Assembly: GCF_000090795.2 (NCBI RefSeq)
Contig: NW_003546777.1
Coordinates: 7,590-33,178, forward strand
Length of the DNA stretch: 25,589 bases
From: Amphimedon queenslandica
Taxonomy: Eukaryota; Porifera; Demospongiae; Haplosclerida; Niphatidae
Reading direction: 5' to 3'
Part shown: positions 12,101-18,324 of the stretch, in pieces
Layout of the letters: every line of letters starts with the position of its first letter
How positions within the stretch are numbered: position 1 is the stretch's first letter
Translations under genes and position numbers: made by a program
Notes under the pieces: generated by a model
Databases searched by the model: none
What the model saw: the letters and a program-made list of their open reading frames with translations, nothing else
What the model was told of the DNA's origin: nothing

Positions 12101-12235
12101 AGTACAGGACCTCTCCTACTACTGCAGTTGTGTGTTGAGCCCTCCATCCCAGTTGATACTGACCTGTAGAATACCAATAATTACCATTTACAAGAGAGGG
12201 AGGAACTGACCTGATGCATCTAAACTTCTGTCCAT
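104..12235 (-). CDS. Kelch - coiled coil - ZU5-like - death-fold-like multidomain protein (17 exons)
   Basis: Exons in transcript order: 12211-12235, 11594-12163, 8070-8242, 7785-7979, 7341-7533, 6699-6914, 2884-2970, 2511-2570, 2392-2481, 2178-2345, 1514-2131, 1378-1461, 1201-1322, 992-1144, 746-944, 531-593, 104-477. All junctions are GT-AG and phases agree, giving 1129 residues. Residues 9-385 carry Kelch blades (YYFGG, LLVIGGY, IMYGGI, LVMIGGVD, FLIIVGG). Residues 400-590 are charged coiled coil. Residues about 620-740 resemble ZU5 (NWEKYGL start, KLEIQHC strand like the LTMHHC of UNC5). Residues 745-795 are Glu/Asp-rich. Residues 830-985 are a conserved-looking block that may be UPA-like. 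Residues 1005-1129 are helical and could be a death-type fold. ZU5-UPA-Death is the UNC5/PIDD/ankyrin order, so a signalling scaffold is plausible, but that is inference. The acceptors of exons 7 and 10 are the least certain. Exon 1 was chosen because its ATG splices in frame close to an E-box. Confidence 0.82.
2351..2373. repeat. (TA)n microsatellite at an intron-exon boundary
   Basis: About eleven TA units lie immediately upstream (transcript sense) of exon 10 of the Kelch/ZU5 gene, replacing the usual pyrimidine tract before the acceptor. Confidence 0.85.
3151..3736 (-). mobile_element. GGGGCGAGCC-family element, copy 1 (Helitron-like 3' end)
   Basis: Read on the minus strand the copy begins with TTGGGGCGAG near 3736 and ends at 3152-3155 in CTAG followed by T, preceded by the short hairpin AATGT...ACATT. 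Inside, on the minus strand near 3610, is an AAAATGGCGGC start-like motif followed by a short broken frame. It lies in intron 6 of the Kelch/ZU5 gene. No transposase is present, so it is non-autonomous. Confidence 0.6.
3770..4435 (-). mobile_element. GGGGCGAGCC-family element, copy 2
   Basis: It has the same ends as copy 1: CTAG at 3771-3774 (minus-strand 3' end) with the AATGT/ACATT hairpin, and TTGGGACGAG at the opposite end near 4435. It contains an ATGGCG start-like motif on the minus strand near 4217 and the shared words CTTCTCCAGCAGC. It is a degenerate, non-autonomous copy. Confidence 0.6.
4456..5130 (+). mobile_element. GGGGCGAGCC-family element, copy 3, carrying an Arg-rich ORF
   Basis: The plus-oriented 5' end TTGGGGCGAGG starts at 4456 and is followed by a GTCTGT/GTATGT microsatellite and the family word TACGTCACCCCTATTTAT. 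The usual CTAGT end is not visible, so the 3' end is approximate and may have been lost where copy 4 begins. It differs from the other copies in holding a coding-like Arg-rich segment at 4694-4954. Confidence 0.45.
4694..4954 (+). pseudogene. Arg/Glu-rich ORF fragment, possible remnant of a Helitron protein
   Basis: The 86-codon frame is dominated by charged repeats (RERRRSETEEEKRARRDKR, then SEREDHLSVERARIRG). Repeats of the type RRxxETxEExxxR are known to me from the N-terminal part of metazoan Helitron Rep/helicase polyproteins and from unrelated charged proteins. No Rep HxH motif or helicase Walker motif follows, and the frame stops at 4954. It sits inside copy 3 of a family whose other copies have Helitron-like 3' ends, which is the main reason for the assignment. 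It is best read as a truncated fragment. A chance purine-rich frame or a host exon remains possible. Confidence 0.35.
5153..5850 (+). mobile_element. GGGGCGAGCC-family element, copy 4 (full length)
   Basis: It begins at a perfect hairpin (GGGGCGAGC, 4 nt loop, GCTCGCCCC) at 5155-5176 and ends in the AATGT/ACATT hairpin followed by CTAG at 5847-5850 and a T. Length is about 698 bp. The internal ATGGCAACCAACACAC start-like site at 5350 matches copy 5, but its frame stops after 16 codons. A GATA microsatellite lies near 5760. Confidence 0.65.
5687..5718. repeat. Perfect hairpin, 14 bp stem
   Basis: CATGCATGCTTGCT at 5687-5700 is exactly complementary to AGCAAGCATGCATG at 5705-5718, with loop GCAT. 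It lies inside copy 4 and alternating CATG steps extend on both sides. Nothing suggests a host RNA gene. Confidence 0.8.
5893..6575 (+). mobile_element. GGGGCGAGCC-family element, copy 5 (full length)
   Basis: It starts TTGGGGTGAGCC at 5893 with the same GAGCCTGAGCTC hairpin as copy 4, runs through the TACGTCACCCCTATTTAT block, and ends in the AATGT/ACATT hairpin plus CTAG at 6572-6575. It has the best-preserved internal ORF of the family (6065-6178). Confidence 0.65.
6065..6178 (+). CDS. 37-codon ORF conserved inside the element family
   Basis: The start is AAAATGGCGACC, close to the TISU/YY1 consensus. The frame encodes MATNTRGKVVSFLAANQDR followed by NSVQRLLQQPGK and stops at 6178. Copy 4 has the same start and a related but broken frame (LAAI then stop), and copies 1, 2 and 8 have recognisable nucleotide traces of the LAA and LLQQ parts. 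It is too short and too degenerate to assign a function. It may be a captured host first exon rather than a transposon gene. Expression is unknown. Confidence 0.3.
   Translation: MATNTRGKVVSFLAANQDRNSVQRLLQQPGKSIDAIK
6620..6666 (+). mobile_element. GGGGCGAGCC-family solo 3' end
   Basis: The segment GCTTGGGCTCGCCCC, then AATGTTTTACATT, ends in CTAG at 6663-6666. Only the 3' terminus is present, about 90 bp beyond the end of copy 5, so it is either a solo fragment or the end of an older nested copy. Confidence 0.5.
6915..7340 (-). other. Intron 5 of the Kelch/ZU5 gene
   Basis: This 426 bp spacer between exons 5 and 6 contains GA-rich runs (GGGAGAGAGGGAGGG near 6920, GAGAGAGAG near 7100) and AT-rich DNA. 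No coding or repeat signature stands out. A 77-codon frame on the minus strand here is hydrophobic and AT-driven and is not supported. Confidence 0.6.
8299..8566. mobile_element. MITE with CAAGTACCRTAAAT terminal inverted repeats
   Basis: CAAGTACCGTAAAT at the left end pairs with ATTTATGGTACTTG at the right, and the inverted similarity continues for about 35 bp (TTCAAATAAA, then GGGCGTTTAT against CAAGCCCG). Total length is about 268 bp with no coding capacity. It lies in intron 2 of the Kelch/ZU5 gene. Confidence 0.65.
8383..8453 (-). ncRNA. tRNA-like / SINE-head sequence inside the MITE
   Basis: On the minus strand a good A-box (TGGCCTAACTTG, 8433-8444) is followed 31 bp later by a B-box-like AGTACAAATCC (8391-8401), the spacing of an internal pol III promoter. 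The acceptor ends do not pair well and the anticodon loop is unclear. This is a tRNA-derived relic rather than a working tRNA gene. Confidence 0.4.
8743..8811 (+). promoter_or_regulatory. Compact promoter: E-box, TATA box and perfect TISU start element
   Basis: ATCACGTGA lies at 8743-8751, TATAAAA at 8766-8772, and CAAGATGGCGGC at 8800-8811. The last is an exact match to the TISU consensus SAASATGGCGGC. A start site about 30 bp downstream of the TATA box would give a 5' UTR of roughly 8 nt, the situation in which TISU is known to act. The motifs are seen; transcription is inferred. Confidence 0.45.
8804..9195 (+). CDS. Predicted two-exon mini-gene inside the fold-back transposon
   Basis: Exon 1 is 8804-8936 with donor GTAAGT. 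Exon 2 is 9080-9195 after a TTGTTTAG acceptor. Phase matches and the joined frame is 82 residues, ending in TGA with AATAAA at 9202-9207. The protein begins MAALNDWSMKSEYEV, has a hydrophobic Phe-rich middle and an aromatic C-terminal part (LPWYDFWVPLKG). I recognise no family. It lies antisense to, and within intron 2 of, the Kelch/ZU5 gene. The ordered set of promoter, start, splice and poly(A) signals supports a gene, but each signal is short and all could be chance in AT-rich DNA. Confidence 0.4.
9414..9564. mobile_element. 151 bp MITE with TAA target duplication (Harbinger-like)
   Basis: The inverted ends AGGCCTTCATACACGAGGCA are nearly perfect and are followed by ACTTGTTGCTAGCAAC and TTGCTAGCAACAAGT, so almost the whole element folds. 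TAA flanks it at 9411-9413 and 9565-9567. The opposite palindrome arm has a single uninterrupted TTA at 10922-10924, which proves the insertion boundaries. A 3 bp TWA-type duplication is typical of PIF/Harbinger MITEs. Confidence 0.85.
9569..9733 (+). CDS. 54-codon ORF in the left palindrome arm
   Basis: It starts AAGATGGCGGAT, near the TISU consensus, and begins MADFWSTGRLNIFLFYQV, followed by a hydrophobic stretch (ILTLGATLSSLSV) that could be a signal peptide or membrane segment. A GTAAGC at 9684-9689 could act as a splice donor after FYFS, as in the related sequence at 16830. The twin in the right arm is 10756-10920. No family is recognised. A longer frame that starts at 9500 runs through the MITE and is an artefact of that insertion. 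Confidence 0.3.
   Translation: MADFWSTGRLNIFLFYQVILTLGATLSSLSVSSHSFYFSCKLFGCCFGFLSSFS
10756..10920 (-). CDS. Mirror copy of the 54-codon ORF in the right palindrome arm
   Basis: It has the same length and stop as 9569-9733, with two visible substitutions (Thr to Ile after MADFWS, and Ser to Phe near residue 30). An intact frame in both arms could mean selection, recent duplication or gene conversion between arms. No function can be assigned. Confidence 0.3.
   Translation of the reverse strand: MADFWSIGRLNIFLFYQVILTLGATLSSLFVSSHSFYFSCKLFGCCFGFLSSFS
11034..11593. other. Remainder of intron 2 of the Kelch/ZU5 gene
   Basis: This AT-rich spacer lies between the fold-back transposon and exon 2. 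A 77-codon plus-strand frame at 11057-11290 has no recognisable domain or splice context. Repeated ACTACATGTGTATAACA-like words lie near 11450-11520. No feature can be supported. Confidence 0.6.
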
Positions 12236-12300
12236 CTTAGCCTTCAAGCTTTAACTTTCCCGAATCCCTATCACCATGCTATCACTTATCACGTGATCCA
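12236..12300 (-). promoter_or_regulatory. Putative promoter of the Kelch/ZU5 gene with E-box
   Basis: The palindrome ATCACGTGAT lies at 12288-12297, 53 bp upstream of the chosen ATG at 12235. CACGTG flanked by T and A is the site type bound by USF/MITF-class bHLH factors. I see no TATA box. The same motif occurs upstream of two other start codons in this window (8743-8751 and 16138-16147). Confidence 0.4.
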
Positions 12301-12419
12301 GCCCCACCCATAATGCCCAAGTGCAGTGCATACAATCAAGAGTAGATGATGTTACAATAAACATAAGCTTTGTATTGTCATCATCTTGGTATTATTCAGA
12401 GAAATTAAAGTATAGATCA

Positions 12420-12690
12420 CTAGAAGAATGTAGAACATTAAAGGGGCGAGCCTAAGCAAGCTATAGATTGTGCTACATGATCTACATGTATGAGCAAGCA
12501 AAGCAATTGCACGTGCAAGTCTAAATCTTCTCTATCACTTCCTCACTTAAGAATCTCTGCAGCATTGCAGCAATTAATGTTATCCTGCTTATAGTTATAA
12601 GCAGTCACAGAACAAATCATATTTGAAGATTGTATATCTGCTTTGCTCTTGATTATAGTTGCTTGACATTGACTTATGATTGAGTTGTAT
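12420..12690 (-). mobile_element. GGGGCGAGCC-family element, copy 7 (3' part)
   Basis: CTAG at 12420-12423 with the AATGT/ACATT hairpin and GGGGCGAGCC marks a minus-oriented 3' end. The upstream limit is unclear. It fills much of the 472 bp between the TADA3 stop (12708) and the Kelch/ZU5 start (12235), so the TADA3 3' UTR may run into it. I found no canonical AATAAA for TADA3. Confidence 0.5.
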
Positions 12691-12707
12691 ATATCACATA
12701 AACTAAA

Positions 12708-13812
12708 TCAAACTAGCAAGTGTTGGGATAGTCTTTGTCTTTTATCAAGACACCTCTGAGCACTCTCTCTTTCCTTCTGCTTGATTGGCTCCTTCTTCTT
12801 CCTCTGCCTATAACTCTACAACAATACAATCAGGTATAATAATTATGATCACTTTAATATTATTATGCACAATAATACTGACAATAAAGTCTATTCTATT
12901 CTAATACAAGCTCAAACTTTTCCTGAAGGAATTCCTTTAGTAACAAATCATGATATCATATACTTACTGAGAACACTCTTAGCCATTCCATGACCTCCTG
13001 GTCAGTTTCTTGCAGCTGCTTCCTAATCTCCTGACGTCTTATCTCAGACTTAGCTAATGAATGAAGCATCCTCTTCTGCTGCTGATTGTATTCATGCTAT
13101 AGAACAAGATTAAAGAAGATACACACACAATTAAAGTACATTGTATATGGTATAAGGTAGTGAAGAAATGGAAGATAATTTTATCACAAACTTACAACAG
13201 CTTTTAGCTCAGTTTGTGCTTTCACTAATTCTTTAACAACCTCATCTTCATCATCAGAGCTGTCCCTCTGTGACTAACAGGAACAAAAAAGAAGGACATT
13301 ATACTATGCTATTGTACAGTCATGTTCATCATACTTAAATTGGGCAAAGCCCACTAAGACAAGAAAGCGTTTGTATGGGCAGGTTGTCTAACTATTATTA
13401 TAGTTAAGTAGCCTAATCTTCATTGAAAGTGGGTATGGTCTAATGAAATAAAACGGCAGCTATCAGCTAGTCTGTGCTCTTTTGCAACAAACGCTCAACA
13501 GGATAAGACAAAACTGCTATCCAAAAATTTTTCTAGCACTTTAGCAGCAAGAAGGATCATACAGCACAACAATAGCATGGCTGGGAGTGAGCCTCTTTAA
13601 ATGTTTTACATTCTTCTAGTTTACTATTATTATCTAAAAGTGATTGCTTACTTCAGGAGGGTCCAGTAGTCCTAGTGTTACCAGTTCCTCTTTTAGTCTT
13701 CTCTCAAGAGCAGCTGGTGATATAACTGTTGAAGGGAAAGAGTCCGCTTTACCGGAAGAAAATAACTGAGAACCATGAGGAGAATCAATGAACGTCTGAA
13801 AATAAAATAAAG

Positions 13813-13851
<39 letters not shown>

Positions 13852-16054
13852 GATTATAATAAAAGGTGACATACTGCCATTAGTTTCTGGGTGAGTGGTC
13901 CATAGCTAGTGCATGTATTGGATCTATTAGCAGTTATTCCTTCATTGAATAAAATATCTAAAAACAATACAAAATTAATAATATTCCTACATTTACAGTA
14001 CATATACATGTACATGTACATTCTCTCTCTCTCTCTCTCCCTCACTAGTTTCATCTTGTAGGTCTTTAGTTAGTCCAGAGTGGAGTCTAGCAGTCTCTGT
14101 TCCTTCTTCATTCAGCTCCTCCATCAGCCACTGCTGACTGTAGTGCTGCCCTTGACTGGGTATCTCAAATAAACTCTTGTCAAAATTCTAAACACAAAAT
14201 TAAATAAAATAAAAGTAAATTCTTTAAATCGAAGACAAGAAATACTGTATACATGCATTACGATTTAGTAATGCTGGTATTATTTAATGATGTACATGTA
14301 GTAGTTTTATAATTATTAATTGTTTTTTCTTACATTATCTTGTGCTTGAAGATTATGCAAATCATTCTCCGTTATGTCAGCAAAGTACGGTTCCAGCGAA
14401 GCCCAAAATTTATCAGCCCCCTCTGTTTTAGACCTAAAAACAAAAGACATTTTCAATAAGACCATTATTATGACTATTAATTTAGCTACATACAATTTAT
14501 GCTAAAATGTATTAAATTGTGACTATTACGATGAATTGTAGCACCGTTGATTCGTAGATTACGGAAATTATTGCACTCGGGATGGTCTTGACGAAAATGT
14601 AGCACTCGGCTTCGCCTCGTGCTACATTTTCCTCTCGACTGCCCCTCATGCAATAATTTCCGTAACCTACTCTCAACAGTGCTTTAACTAATACTTATAT
14701 CAAGAGGATTTTAGTTACAATACATACAATAGTACATATTATCCTTCACTTACTTTGTTAAAGCACTTGTTATTTGGTTCTGATCCTTCTCTGGTATAAC
14801 AGTCTCACCACTTCCCCTGCTCTTACCCTTCCCTTTCTTATGTTCATCTACTCCTCCCCCTCCTCCTCCTCCTCCTCTGTGACTGGCTTTAGTTCTCTTA
14901 CTAGTTGATGAAGATGATAGTTGTTCTAAAGGTGATTTCTGTGAAGCTCCTGATTGTGATTTTGATGTACCGCGAGTGTTGCTAGGAGCTGAGCTTGAGA
15001 AAGGAGCTGTGCTACCACTCTCTGTATCACTGTGCTTCCTCCTGTACAGGAATGGTAAAATAATAATAATGATAATAAAATTATCTATAAAATTTTGTGC
15101 TTCACCAAGTACCAAATACATTTATTATCATGAGAAACTGCTGCATTTTTGTAATTTTTTTCTGATGCATGTACATGTATATCTATGTTCTTATGCTGTG
15201 TATCAACTTTGAGCTGATTCCAGTCAAAATTACATTTTTATGAATTATTAAAGTTGCTCAAAATTTGGGCCAAAGATCCTGTAATGTATTTATGCTGTCT
15301 AGAAAGTTCAAGCTGATTCCAATCAAAATTAGACTTCCTACAAATCTTTAAAGTTGCTCCAAAAAGCATATGGCACTATAGTACAGTAGCTCACACAGCT
15401 CATGCTGTTCCATTCACTTGCATGGCAGGTTACAAGGTAAATATCCTTTTATTACAAATGTATAATTTATTTTAACTTTACATACTTTCTCCTCACGTGC
15501 CAGTCATTCAATACAGTTAGTTCTGATGTCAGTAATTGTACTCGACTAATAGGAAAGGAAGTGTAATGATACAAATATTAATAATGATGGATGGGGCCGC
15601 TACTTTTGAGCTGCTTCTTTGAGGTTTGAGAGCTCCGCCTGTAATTTATCAAGATCATCAAGTGGAATGGAGTCTGGAGAAAAAATAATTAAAAAAAATT
15701 AATACAATGTAACTAATCATGACAATTTTTATTTACTTAATTACTAAAATTCAACTACATCTATTTTAACGTGCACACAAGTTAAATTTTAATGCCAGAC
15801 CCTCCCTCAATATTTAAGTACTCACGTTGACTTGAGAATATTAATGAGTAGGTGGGGCATAGCTACAAGGATGTGGACAACGAACAAAAATTGAAAATAT
15901 TAAAAATCATTAGATTAAACGTACTTTCATGTGATCCAGGTGCTTGAAATCATAAAAATGAAGTGGACAGGCCTGGTACTAGAATAAAATGGAGAGAAAA
16001 TAATTAAGAAAAGCTTAAAAAACCTACACTGACTTCTTGAGGAGAAAGGTCCAT
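12708..16054 (-). CDS. TADA3: Transcriptional adapter 3 (Ada3), SAGA/ATAC HAT-module subunit
   Basis: Exons in transcript order: 16028-16054, 15925-15978, 15826-15862, 15604-15673, 15486-15545, 14754-15041, 14334-14433, 14046-14187, 13875-13957, 13652-13795, 13196-13273, 12968-13096, 12708-12815. The frame is continuous for 439 residues; human TADA3 is 432. Matches to the family in order: CPLHFYDFKHLDHMK (human CPLQFHDFKSVDHLK), LDDLDKLQAEL, SELTVLNDW, FWASLEPYFADIT near residue 188, HYSQQW near 227, GPLTQKL near 279, ERRLKEEL near 318, DSSDDEDEVVKEL, and a basic C-terminal helix. Ada3 bridges the GCN5/PCAF acetyltransferase with Ada2 in the nucleus. Exon 6 encodes a Ser/Gly linker with eight glycines. 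Exon 2 could instead start at 15972 (two residues shorter). The start is only 45 bp from a transposon. Confidence 0.95.
13340..13619 (+). mobile_element. GGGGCGAGCC-family element, copy 8 (short, 280 bp)
   Basis: It starts TTGGGCAAAGCCC and ends in AATGTTTTACATT plus CTAG at 13616-13619. It fills the intron between TADA3 exons 10 and 11. It is an internally deleted copy that keeps CATTGAAAGTGGG and the ACGGCAGC remnant of the start-like site. Confidence 0.6.
13812..13850. repeat. (TAA)n microsatellite
   Basis: About 13 TAA units lie in the intron between TADA3 exons 9 and 10. A (CT)n tract at 14021-14039 lies in the next intron, just downstream of the exon 8 donor. Confidence 0.9.
14540..14683. 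mobile_element. 144 bp fold-back MITE in TADA3 intron 6
   Basis: AGCACCGTTGA and ATTACGGAAATTATTGCA on the left are mirrored by TGCAATAATTTCCGTAAC and TCAACAGTGCT on the right. The centre is a second near-perfect hairpin (GAAAATGTAGCACTCGGC, then GCCTCGTGCTACATTTTC). It has no coding capacity. Confidence 0.75.
15180..15385 (-). repeat. Two diverged units of the 180 bp satellite in TADA3 intron 5
   Basis: On the minus strand the phrases GGAATCAGCTTGAACTTTCT, CAGCATAA and GGAATCAGCTCAAAGTTG match the core of the satellite at 20549-21600 (GGAATTAGCTCAAACTTTCT, CAGCATAAGGACATC). These copies lack the AAAATGGCCGTAAC segment and are old. Confidence 0.5.
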
Positions 16055-16098
16055 TTTGATAGTATTTTCTAATTAACGCGCACCTAAGTTGGTGATAT
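16055..16098 (-). promoter_or_regulatory. TADA3: Residual TADA3 upstream sequence between start codon and transposon
   Basis: Only 44 bp separate the TADA3 ATG from the element. They include TTCTAATTAACGCGCACCT (about 16067-16085), which also occurs in both arms of the distant fold-back palindrome (about 9381-9400 and 10932-10950). Any TADA3 core promoter must be within this strip, in a very short 5' UTR, or inside the transposon. Confidence 0.4.
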
Positions 16099-16817
16099 CA
16101 TAGATATTATAGACTACGTAACCGGGATTGGAAACAGATCACGTGATCCCATTCAAATCAATGTAACTATTCAGGTACAGTCTCTGTGACAGTGAGAGGC
16201 GGACGAAAATCCCTGACATGGCTGGAAAGAATGGTCTCTAGTGAAGTCCCGCAAGCTATTTCACCTGTGCTTGGGCTCTTATAATATACGCACATGTTTA
16301 TATTTTTCTTTGATACAAAAATAAAATGTGTTAGCTGTGTAAAAACAGGTGTTTAAAGCAAGTGCGCTCCCCGTGACAAGAGAAAATGTCTTATTCTCCC
16401 TCCTGCAAACAAGCTTTAGCTACCCCAGTTTCATTTTATGATTAAAACTATGCACAAGGCCATGCTACATGAGAATAGACTGGTTAGTTCTGCCTGCCAT
16501 ATTACTGAGAGCAGAAATCCACCAAAATAACGCCAAAAAGCGGCCGATCTGTTGTACCTCTCCCGAGCGAACTAAGCATAGAGACACGAAGAGAAAGGTG
16601 CCATCGTGATCTCTGGTATTTTCTTTATGCGATTAAGCTACTTAGAACCAGCTACATCACAGTATATTATTAATACGGCTCATCAAACATAACAATTCTT
16701 CATGATTTTCACCATTTTGATGTAAATTCATGCAATTTCATGCATTAATAATCACACAGTCTGTACACGTGACGTCATCAGTTTCCAATCCCGGTTACGT
16801 AGTCTATAATATCTATG
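16099..16817. mobile_element. 719 bp element with the same TIR core as the fold-back transposon
   Basis: The ends CATAGATATTATAGACTACG and TAACCGGGATTGGAAAC are perfectly inverted over about 36 bp. The direct repeat GTGATAT flanks it at 16092-16098 and 16818-16824. Internal to the TIRs lie ATCACGTGAT (16138-16147) and, at the other end, CACGTGACGTCA (16766-16777), a joined E-box and full CRE. No ORF of note is present. It lies 45 bp upstream of the TADA3 start codon. Confidence 0.8.
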
Positions 16818-16829
16818 GTGATATTAAAA

Positions 16830-17115
16830 ATGGCGGCTTTCTGGAGGGAATACATTCTCTTTTTTCATAGCCACTCTCTCGCTGTGAGGACCACTTTGAG
16901 CTTTGATTTATATTTTGTAAGCTCATTGGTTTTTTTTTCAATGTTTGTTCCTGTAATTTTGTCCACTGACACTGTAAAGCTTTAAAAAAGTAACAGACTT
17001 TTATGGTTGAAATAATTATTATATTATTTATTTATTTATTATTCTTTATAGGTTGTGTAGTAATGGACCAGAGCTCTTAATCTACCAAAGGAAAACTGTG
17101 TCTTACAACTACTCA
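16830..17115 (+). other. Possible divergent 5' exons, coding uncertain
   Basis: AAAAATGGCGGC at 16826-16837 resembles a TISU start, but its frame stops after 18 codons at 16886. A donor GTAAGC follows at 16916 and a candidate exon at 17052-17115 (acceptor TTTATAG, donor GTAAGTG). The phases do not join into a long frame. The region from CACTTTGAGC to TGTAAGCTC matches the palindrome arms at 9569-9695, so it could be a non-coding leader of the downstream unit or a decayed repeat. Confidence 0.25.
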
Positions 17116-17159
17116 GTAAGTGATAGTAATAGTAAGAATTGGTGGTACATGTACATGTA

Positions 17160-17314
17160 CATGCAATTTTGGAAAAATGCTCATGACTTCAAAAATATTT
17201 GTCAGAATTATCTCAAACTTTCTACATAGCATAAGGACGTCAATATACATCAGAAAATGTAATAAAAATTAGGGGGTGATTTTTGAGCCATTTTTAAAAA
17301 ACCAAGGCCTTGGG
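17160..17314 (+). repeat. Satellite monomer, 5' part (split by a LINE)
   Basis: This segment (TCAGAATTATCTCAAACTTT, CATAAGGACGTCAATAT, CAGAAAATGTAATAAAAATT, GAGCCATTTTT, CCTTGGGT) is one unit of the satellite at 20549-21600. Its continuation (CGTGTTTTCTTAAAATGG) resumes at about 17713-17790, after the LINE insertion. Confidence 0.65.
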
Positions 17315-17712
17315 TTGGTTACTTTTTTCACCCTCTTCCCTCGTTTATGGAATTCTCTTCCACCTGTAAAAATCTCTCTTTCTAAAGAAACTATTAAATT
17401 ACATGTAAAGAAAACTTTTTGGAATCACTTTATTGTTCATTTTGACCCTAATAATGTTTGTTCTTATCACTATGTATGTCCTTGCTTTTCTTGTGCCAAT
17501 CTTCCTGTAAACTCTATGTATTCCTGATTTGTTTATGTTAGTAGTTATTTCATTTTATTTTTATTTTTATTATTTCCTTATTTACTATTCTTATTTTCTC
17601 TTTTTTTTTCTCTCTCTCTATCTGTTTAATCTTTTTTTGTTTGGCGGTCAGCTCAGGAAGCTGGCTGTCCATCTGTATACATTTGTATACAGTAAAGTTA
17701 TTTAAAGTTAAA
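17315..17712 (+). mobile_element. 5'-truncated non-LTR retrotransposon (LINE) 3' end
   Basis: The frame up to 17527 contains FPRLWNSLPP followed by a Lys-rich stretch and Cys residues (CPCFSCANLP). This is the typical C-terminal tail of CR1/RTE-like reverse transcriptase ORFs (the LWNSLP motif). A T-rich 3' UTR follows, ending in AAAGTTATTTAAAGTTAAAG, a short tandem tail. The first dozen codons of the open frame come from the satellite, so 17276 is not a real start. The reverse-transcriptase core is missing, so this is a dead-on-arrival copy. Confidence 0.7.
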
Positions 17713-17977
17713 GTATTTTCACAATTTTCGTGTTTTCTTAAAATGGCCGTAACTTATTTGTAACTATACTTTTTTGGGAAGGCAGATGAAGTAGCTTAAG
17801 TACATGTACATGTATATCAAGCCAAAGAAGGTTAATATAATGCTTTTTGATAATAATTGTTCTCAGTAACAGCTTTATTGAGCCGTTTTAATAACATTAA
17901 AGGTAATCGGCATGGCTTAATAACTTATGGATAATAGATATCAATATTTTCATTTTTGGGCAATTATTATATGATAT

Positions 17978-18259
17978 TAGAGGTGGGCGATACGATACCA
18001 AAGTACTCATATATCCGATACCAAATCGAGTGGTGAGTAGCCACGCCCCACCACACCTACCTTGACGTCATGATACTGGCCACACCCTCTGGTAATTACC
18101 AAAATGGCGGTTTATTTCTCCTAATTTTTATTAATAGCTAATTTGTGCACGTGCAGTGGCTGACTGCTCCATTCAGTACTTGATACCATCGATACTGATT
18201 CTCAGACTACTTGGTATCGATTGGTATTGATTCAAAATTTCTGGTATCACCCACCTCTA
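17978..18259. mobile_element. hAT MITE copy 1 (282 bp), 8 bp TSD
   Basis: The ends TAGAGGTGGGCGATAC and GGTATCACCCACCTCTA are inverted. The flanking 8 bp duplication TATGATAT is at 17970-17977 and 18260-18267. TAGRGGTGGGC ends plus an 8 bp TSD are diagnostic of hAT elements. It contains TTGACGTCATGA and AAAATGGCGG but no frame. Confidence 0.9.
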
Positions 18260-18324
18260 TATGATATTGTATCATTTCAAAGTATAGCATATCACCCAGC
18301 ACTATTAATTTTTTAATCTTTATA

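Noticed and set aside
14750..15121. 123-codon minus-strand ORF as a separate Ser/Gly-rich gene
   Set aside because: It is TADA3 exon 6 plus intron read-through. A donor at 14753 and an acceptor at 15042 fit both neighbours.
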